A DNA stretch of 52,061 nt from positions 1 to 52,061 of the forward strand of contig JBGZSM010000032.1 of assembly GCA_041853585.1 (NCBI GenBank). Reading direction: 5' to 3'. This DNA is from JAUNKE01 sp041853585. Its GTDB lineage: Bacteria; Bacillota; Clostridia; Peptostreptococcales; Filifactoraceae. Positions 48,035 to 52,061 of the stretch are shown here, piece after piece; positions within the stretch are counted from its first letter, which is position 1; every line of letters begins with the position of its first letter. Under the pieces are notes generated by a model. The model was not told the origin of the DNA. It did no database searches and saw only the letters and a program-made list of their open reading frames with translations. Position numbers and translations under genes: made by a program.

Positions 48035-49411
48035 CTATTTCTTTTTTTGGTATTCTTTCATTCGCTCGACAAAACGAAGTGCCGCTTCGTAGTTTCCGGC
48101 AAAATGAGTGTGCAGATAAGTGCCCATCGTGTTGCCCGATTGATATCCGCCGAGCCATTTTTTGACGCTGCCGTCCGTCATCTGTTTTTGCATATCATAG
48201 ACGGCATCTTCTTCGGTCAAAAAATCCGAGTAATGAAATTCATGCCCGCGAATCGTCTCGCCCGCATCGGCAATCACATTGTCGGTTTTTGCAATTCCTT
48301 CGCAATATCCGAAACGCTGAAGCCTTTTTGACATAACGCTTTGCCCGTCCAAAATTCCGGTCATTTTCAAAAAGTCGCCATCCAAATTTTGCAAGCTCTC
48401 TCCAAGATACATCAAGCCGCCGCATTCCGCATAAATCGGCATGCCCTGCTCTGAGCGTTGGCGAATTTCTTGAAGAATGTCGATATTCTCCGCCAGCTCT
48501 TTTGCGAAAACCTCCGGAAAACCGCCGCCTAAAAACAGACCGTCCAGATTTTCCGGCAGCTTTTTGTCGCTGATCGGCGAAAATCGAACGAGCTCGATGC
48601 CCATTTCTTCAAGCAGCTCCAGCGCATCCTGATAGTAGAAATTGAATGCCTTATCGTAAGCGATTCCCAATCGAACATTTGCGATATTTCGAATGGACTC
48701 GCGTCTTTTATCATCATAAATCACCGCGGAAGCATTCGCGATCTCGAACAGATTATCCAAATCAATCTGTTTTTCAATTATGCCCGCGATATAGTCGAGT
48801 TTCTCGTCCAAACCTTCCGTCTCCATGCTCGGAGTCAATCCCAAATGGCGCGAGGAAAGTGAAAAGTTTTCATCCTTCGGAATATGAGCCAAGACCGGAA
48901 TGCCCGTATATTTTTCAACCGCATTTTTAATAATGTTGAAATGACTGCTCGTGCTGACATTGTTGGCAATCACGCCGGCAATTTTTACATCGGGGTCAAG
49001 ATTTTTGTATCCGAGCACCAAAGCCGCTGCCGAAGCCGCCATCGCTTTCCCGTCGATAATCAAAATGACCGGACAGTCCAAAATCTTCGCCATGCTCGCC
49101 GAGCTGCAAAAATCGGAGCTTGCCCCTAAGCCGTCATAGAGTCCCATCACGCCTTCGATAATATTGATATCCGCTTTTTCGGCGGATTTTGCAAACAGAT
49201 ATTGGATTTCTTCTTTCGGGAGCATAAATTCGTCCAAATTTCTCGACTTCTCTCCGCTCGCCACAAAATGATATTCCGTATCAATGTAGTCGGGTCCCAC
49301 TTTGAAAGGCTGCACTTTCATTTTTCGATTTCTGAAAGCTCGTTGTATTCCGCAGCAAATTGTCGTCTTCCCGGTTCCGCTCGTTGTTGCCGCAAACATC
49401 AATCTTTTCAT
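48035..49411 (-). CDS. cbiA: Cobyrinate a,c-diamide synthase CbiA
   Basis: This 458-residue enzyme amidates the a and c side chains of cobyrinate using ATP and glutamine. The amino ATPase domain has AATTSGTGKTTICCGIQRAF and VGPDYIDTEYH. The carboxyl class I glutamine amidotransferase-like domain has the nucleophile cysteine in IYAECGGLMYLGE and GTYLHTHF. No other corrinoid gene apart from a possible CobC is nearby, and no cobalamin riboswitch is visible upstream. Confidence 0.95.
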   Translation of the reverse strand: MKRLMFAATTSGTGKTTICCGIQRAFRNRKMKVQPFKVGPDYIDTEYHFVASGEKSRNLDEFMLPKEEIQYLFAKSAEKADINIIEGVMGLYDGLGASSDFCSSASMAKILDCPVILIIDGKAMAASAAALVLGYKNLDPDVKIAGVIANNVSTSSHFNIIKNAVEKYTGIPVLAHIPKDENFSLSSRHLGLTPSMETEGLDEKLDYIAGIIEKQIDLDNLFEIANASAVIYDDKRRESIRNIANVRLGIAYDKAFNFYYQDALELLEEMGIELVRFSPISDKKLPENLDGLFLGGGFPEVFAKELAENIDILQEIRQRSEQGMPIYAECGGLMYLGESLQNLDGDFLKMTGILDGQSVMSKRLQRFGYCEGIAKTDNVIADAGETIRGHEFHYSDFLTEEDAVYDMQKQMTDGSVKKWLGGYQSGNTMGTYLHTHFAGNYEAALRFVERMKEYQKKK

Positions 49412-49603
49412 TTTTGCTCCTTATAATTTCTTCTATGACTTATCAATTAGAATAAGTCGGTTAGTTTTGAATTTTGAAATTCGCTATCCGAAATTCGGTA
49501 TTTTATTCCTGATTTCAAAATTTTGTTCTCGAATTTCATTTTTGATTTGATATCTCCAAATTACTTTTTACACCAAAATAATATTTTTACTTACTAAAGC
49601 ATT

Positions 49604-49630
49604 TTGGCATATTGCTTTTCGTGATATAAT
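49604..49630 (+). promoter_or_regulatory. Promoter of the AEC permease gene
   Basis: TATAAT (49625-49630) with TGA directly upstream forms an extended -10; TTGGCA (49604-49609) lies 15 bases upstream as a short-spaced -35. The start codon is 46 bases downstream. Confidence 0.6.
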
Positions 49631-49675
49631 GTATTGTCATTAGATTATTATATCATTATTGTAAAGGAAATAGCT

Positions 49676-50602
49676 ATGGGATTTTTCTTGATTTTTTCAA
49701 AAGTATTTGTAATATTTTTATTGATATTTGTCGGCTATACATTGGCTCGCAGCGGTCTCGTCACGGAAAAGGGACAAAAAGAACTGACAAATGTACTGTT
49801 GTACGCTTTTTTGCCATGTGCGTTGATTCGTGCTTTCCAAGTTCCATTTGAGCGAGAGGTGTTTTTTGATGGCGTATTGATTTTTATTTTGATGGGAATC
49901 ACCTATTTGCTGACGACCATCGCCTCCGTTTTCATCGCAAAGTTTGTGACGAAGGACAAGAGCAAGCAGGCAATTCTCGTTTTGGGGATGGTTCTCCCCA
50001 ATGTCGGCTTTATGGGTTATCCTCTGATAGAGTCGTTGATTGGAAGTGAATATATTTTTTACGCAGTGATGGCGAATATTTCTTTTGAAATCATTTCATG
50101 GAGCATAATGGTTACCATCATCACGAAAAGTGTAGGTACTTCTTCGGATATGAGCGTAATAAAAAGATTGAGTACCATGCCGCCGATTATCGCCATCGGA
50201 ATCGGTCTAATCACTTACTTTTTACCATTTACGATTCCCGATCCTTTTATGTCCACCATCCATTTACTCGGCAATGCAATGACGCCCGTTGCGATGTTGA
50301 TTGTCGGCATGTCGCTTTCCAAAGCGGATTTGAAAAAGGTATTGTTTCAAAAAGAGCTCTATATCGTCTCTTTTGTTCGATTGGTTGTCTATCCCGTGAC
50401 ATTTCTTGCAGTTTTCAAATCAATCGGGATTTCCGGCGTTCTTTATAGTATTCCAATCATTTTGATTTCAATGCCTTCTGCCGGATACACCAATATCATC
50501 GCCCAAAAATTTGGTGCCGATGCCACCTTTGCATCCGAAATCGTCACTTTGTGCAACTTAATTTCACTCATCACGATTCCGGTAATTCTATCTTTTATGT
50601 AG
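49676..50602 (+). CDS. AEC-family (auxin efflux carrier-like) transporter
   Basis: This 308-residue membrane protein has about ten helices in two five-helix halves (FVIFLLIFVGYTLARSGLV at the start, PVAMLIVGMSLSKADLKKV in the middle, ISMPSAGYTNIIAQKFGAD near the end). Bacterial AEC members move carboxylates or amino acids such as malate; the substrate here is unknown. The start is ATG 49676 because AAAGGA precedes it. It is monocistronic. Confidence 0.88.
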   Translation: MGFFLIFSKVFVIFLLIFVGYTLARSGLVTEKGQKELTNVLLYAFLPCALIRAFQVPFEREVFFDGVLIFILMGITYLLTTIASVFIAKFVTKDKSKQAILVLGMVLPNVGFMGYPLIESLIGSEYIFYAVMANISFEIISWSIMVTIITKSVGTSSDMSVIKRLSTMPPIIAIGIGLITYFLPFTIPDPFMSTIHLLGNAMTPVAMLIVGMSLSKADLKKVLFQKELYIVSFVRLVVYPVTFLAVFKSIGISGVLYSIPIILISMPSAGYTNIIAQKFGADATFASEIVTLCNLISLITIPVILSFM

Positions 50603-50609
50603 TTTTAAT

Positions 50610-50668
50610 AAATCATCGAGAAGAAATTCCAAGAAATCTTACGGAAAATCTTTTGGATGATTTTTTTT
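50610..50668 (+). terminator. Intrinsic terminator of the AEC gene
   Basis: AAATCATC (50610-50617) pairs with GATGATTT (50656-50663), ending in a run of eight T, eight bases past the stop. The loop can form an inner CCAAGA/TCTT stem. Confidence 0.65.
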
Positions 50669-50678
50669 ATACTAAAAC

Positions 50679-50877
50679 TTAATAAACCATAGATGAAATA
50701 ATAATTGTTCCGTTCCGATGGAACGGCGGAACGGTGGGGTCACCGTTCCCTACAAGGTGATAATCCAAGTCTCCATATTCATAAAGTTTCAAGTAGGTTC
50801 CATGCATGGGTTGACGAGATATACAACGACCAACGGGAGAGTATATGTCCTTAACCTACTGACACCGTTCCCTACAA
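50679..50877 (-). repeat. Hairpin-rich noncoding repeat element
   Basis: Two perfect hairpins stand in tandem: CCGTTCC/GGAACGG (50710-50726) and GGAACGGTG/CACCGTTCC (50728-50749). The 15-mer CACCGTTCCCTACAA occurs at 50741-50755 and again at 50863-50877. Between them AGTAGGTT (50792-50799) pairs with AACCTACT (50853-50860) and GAGATATAC pairs with GTATATGTC. A 42-codon minus-strand frame (50679-50807) starts MHGTYLKLYEYGDLDYH. A near match, TTGTAGGAACGGT, lies at 10905-10917. It is likely an interspersed element. Confidence 0.6.
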
Positions 50878-51004
50878 AGCGAGAAGCATAGAACGGTTAT
50901 TCAAAATACAAATTGTTGACAACTAGTCTTTCTAATAGAGATTAGTATTATGGTATAAGAGCTACATAATAGAAGAAATAGTTTTGATTTTATTTAGGTT
51001 GATA
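50878..51004. other. Short AT-rich gap with promoter-like text
   Basis: A perfect TTGACA (50916-50921) inside TTGTTGACAA and an extended -10-like TGGTATAAG (50951-50959) occur, but their spacing does not fit a single promoter and no plus-strand gene follows. Confidence 0.4.
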
Positions 51005-51042
51005 AAAAACGGAACCCTTCTTTATCGAAGAGTTCCGTTTTT
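51005..51042 (-). terminator. Intrinsic terminator of the surface-protein gene
   Basis: AAAAACGGAAC (51005-51015) pairs perfectly over 11 positions with GTTCCGTTTTT (51032-51042), 22 bases past the stop, with T residues in either direction. Confidence 0.88.
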
Positions 51043-51063
51043 GTCAGCATCCTTAAATGTTTG

Positions 51064-52061
51064 CTATTTCATTTGTTCCAATGTTACCGTTTTCGTTTCA
51101 TTGTCCCATTTAACATCAATTTGTAATCCGAGCTCCTTGAGTGCTTTTTGAATATCCGTCATCGGCAGTAAAACTCTTCCGCCTACATTGATAATTTCTC
51201 CGCTCAACGCCTGCTCTTTTCCATTTACCTTCATCATCTTTTTGCCCAATGTCAATTCGACGATGTTTTCCTTTTTCTTGCCGTCTTCTTCTTTTACAAA
51301 AACAAATTTAGCTGTCTTTGTTGTATCGTCATATTTTACTTCAATACCTAGAAGCTCCGCAATTATTCTTGCCGGCAACATCGTTCTTCCTTTATGAATC
51401 ATCGGTGCCACATCCATCATCTTGCTCACTTCTTTTCCATTTTCAAAGACTTTGTATTCTTTGGATCCGATGGTTAGTGTTGCAATCGGCTGGAATTGTG
51501 CCAGCGGTGTCGGGTTGTCGGTGATAGTCGTTGTACTTCCGGATGAACCTGATGAGCCCACTCCCGAGGAAGAACCACCGCTAAATCCTCCGGAACCACC
51601 GGAGCCGCCTGATCCACCGGAGCCTCCACCGCCGCTTGGTGGTGATGGTGGTTGTGGAGCCGGAGAGTTTTTAAGCGCTGTTTTTGAATCTTTTATCAAT
51701 TTTTCTGCCGCTTCAACTTGCTCGTTTGTCGCTTGCGGATTCTTTAGTAGCTCTTTTGCTTTTTCAATCGCATCATCGTATGCTTTTTGAGCATCCTTTG
51801 TTGCTTTTTTGTAGTCATCGCTATTGTGAACAGCATCTTGTTCATCCACCAATGCTTTCAATTCCGTTTTGTCCACTACCGGTGGTGTCGGTACATTCGC
51901 TTTCAGATCATCCTTCGCTTTTTTGATAGCCGCTGCAGCTTGGTCGACTTGGCCTTGCGTTGCCGTAGTATCTTCAAGCACTTTCTGTCCTGCTTCTATC
52001 GCATCATCGTATGCTTTTTGAGCGTCCTGCGCTGCATCCTTGTATTCGTCACTTCCACGAA
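51064..52061 (-). CDS. Surface protein with FIVAR-like repeats and a C-terminal copper-amine-oxidase-N-like domain, partial
   Basis: The frame runs off the right end of the window, so the start and signal peptide are not seen. About 332 carboxyl residues are visible. Two repeats of 77 residues contain DAQKAYDDAIE and resemble FIVAR modules (helical, Lys/Glu/Ala-rich). A Pro/Gly/Ser linker (PQPPSPPSGGGGSGGSGG and on) follows. The last 140 or so residues carry the pattern VFENGKEVSKMMDVAPMIHKG, split here as VFENGKEVSKMM and DVAPMIHKGRTMLPARIIAE, and GGRVLLPMTDIQKAL, typical of 'copper amine oxidase N-terminal' domains in Clostridial surface proteins. No LPXTG sortase motif is present; the domain itself may attach to the wall. 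Confidence 0.85.
   Translation of the reverse strand, partial: RGSDEYKDAAQDAQKAYDDAIEAGQKVLEDTTATQGQVDQAAAAIKKAKDDLKANVPTPPVVDKTELKALVDEQDAVHNSDDYKKATKDAQKAYDDAIEKAKELLKNPQATNEQVEAAEKLIKDSKTALKNSPAPQPPSPPSGGGGSGGSGGSGGSGGFSGGSSSGVGSSGSSGSTTTITDNPTPLAQFQPIATLTIGSKEYKVFENGKEVSKMMDVAPMIHKGRTMLPARIIAELLGIEVKYDDTTKTAKFVFVKEEDGKKKENIVELTLGKKMMKVNGKEQALSGEIINVGGRVLLPMTDIQKALKELGLQIDVKWDNETKTVTLEQMK

Noticed and set aside
47973..48158. 62-residue amino-terminal extension of the histidine phosphatase into cbiA
   Set aside because: The family starts directly at MKLYITRHGE and AAGGAAGG supports ATG 47972; the extension is a shadow of the cbiA end.
49412..49603. Cobalamin riboswitch upstream of cbiA
   Set aside because: No B12-box or matching structure is visible; the region is low-complexity AT-rich text.
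50916..50959. Plus-strand promoter TTGACA with TATAAG
   Set aside because: The spacing does not fit one sigma-A promoter and no plus-strand gene follows before the opposing terminator.
51767..52023. Spaced identical 26-mers considered as a CRISPR-like repeat
   Set aside because: They are coding repeats in phase with the 77-residue protein repeats, with only two copies and no spacer pattern.
1..52061. tRNA, rRNA, prophage, insertion-sequence or restriction/defence genes
   Set aside because: No cloverleaf, integrase, transposase or defence-type domain was recognised on either strand; the only mobile-like signals are the small noncoding repeats.

Overview
The window reads as a stretch of chromosome from a low-to-moderate GC, anaerobic, fermentative member of the Bacillota, most likely Clostridia/Tissierellia. 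This is an inference from gene content: SUF Fe-S assembly of the SufCBDSU type, a ferredoxin-linked 2-oxoacid oxidoreductase with phosphate butyryltransferase and butyrate kinase, the cdaA-cdaR-glmM cell-wall set, a radC-mreCD-mrdA-minCDE-rodA shape and division operon, sigma-54, a valS T-box, and a surface protein with FIVAR-like repeats plus a copper-amine-oxidase-N-like domain, a combination common in anaerobic cocci and their relatives. The species cannot be fixed from the sequence. No tRNA, rRNA, CRISPR array, prophage or intact insertion sequence was seen.

Layout. 1-2301 (+): the tail of an rRNA m5C methyltransferase, an RsuA-type pseudouridine synthase and an RlmD-type 23S rRNA methyltransferase. 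2423-3549: a VOC protein and an AT-rich gap with one small frame. 3550-8530 (+): the SUF operon sufC-B-D-S-U. 8531-10821: a noncoding gap with a dispersed repeat, then an ECF sigma / membrane anti-sigma pair. 10924-19643 (-): one long, tightly coupled operon, cdaA-cdaR-ptb-buk-(P-loop ATPase)-ferredoxin-alpha-beta-gamma-glmM, in which c-di-AMP synthesis and amino-sugar synthesis enclose an acyl-CoA energy module. 20232-20432 (+): a cold-shock protein with a long leader. 20652-28442 (-): the elongation, division and shape operon. 28766-29608 (-): a lone methyltransferase. 29778-35613 (-): the lower-glycolysis operon gap-pgk-tpiA-gpmI-eno, preceded by rpoN (35750-37090). 37201-43460 (-): valS, a tautomerase, pheS and pheT behind a T-box leader. 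44103-46027 (-): a PadR/DUF2812 pair, noncoding DNA and a prolyl-tRNA editing protein. 46104-49411 (-): a cation efflux protein, a histidine phosphatase and cbiA. 49676-50602 (+): an AEC-type permease. 50603-51063: a noncoding repeat element. 51064-52061 (-): the C-terminal part of a repeat-rich surface protein.

How the genes fit together. The long minus-strand operon suggests oxidation of branched-chain (or similar) 2-oxoacids to acyl-CoA with reduced ferredoxin, then acyl-phosphate and ATP through Ptb and Buk. The physical link to cdaA/cdaR and glmM is the unusual part. The next operon makes the rod-elongation machinery, so cell-wall precursor supply, c-di-AMP and shape genes lie close together. 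Glycolysis and tRNA charging follow in ordinary operons.

The most interesting noncoding signals are: a decayed second copy of the valS promoter/T-box leader about 1.8 kb away, with padR-DUF2812 between the two copies; a 49-bp repeat present twice, whose three differences are all third-codon-position silent changes in one frame; a hairpin-rich repeat element at 50679-50877; a large palindrome over the padR promoter; and three evenly spaced alternating half-sites in the suf promoter. All alignments, spacings and motifs were read by eye; nothing was computed or searched.
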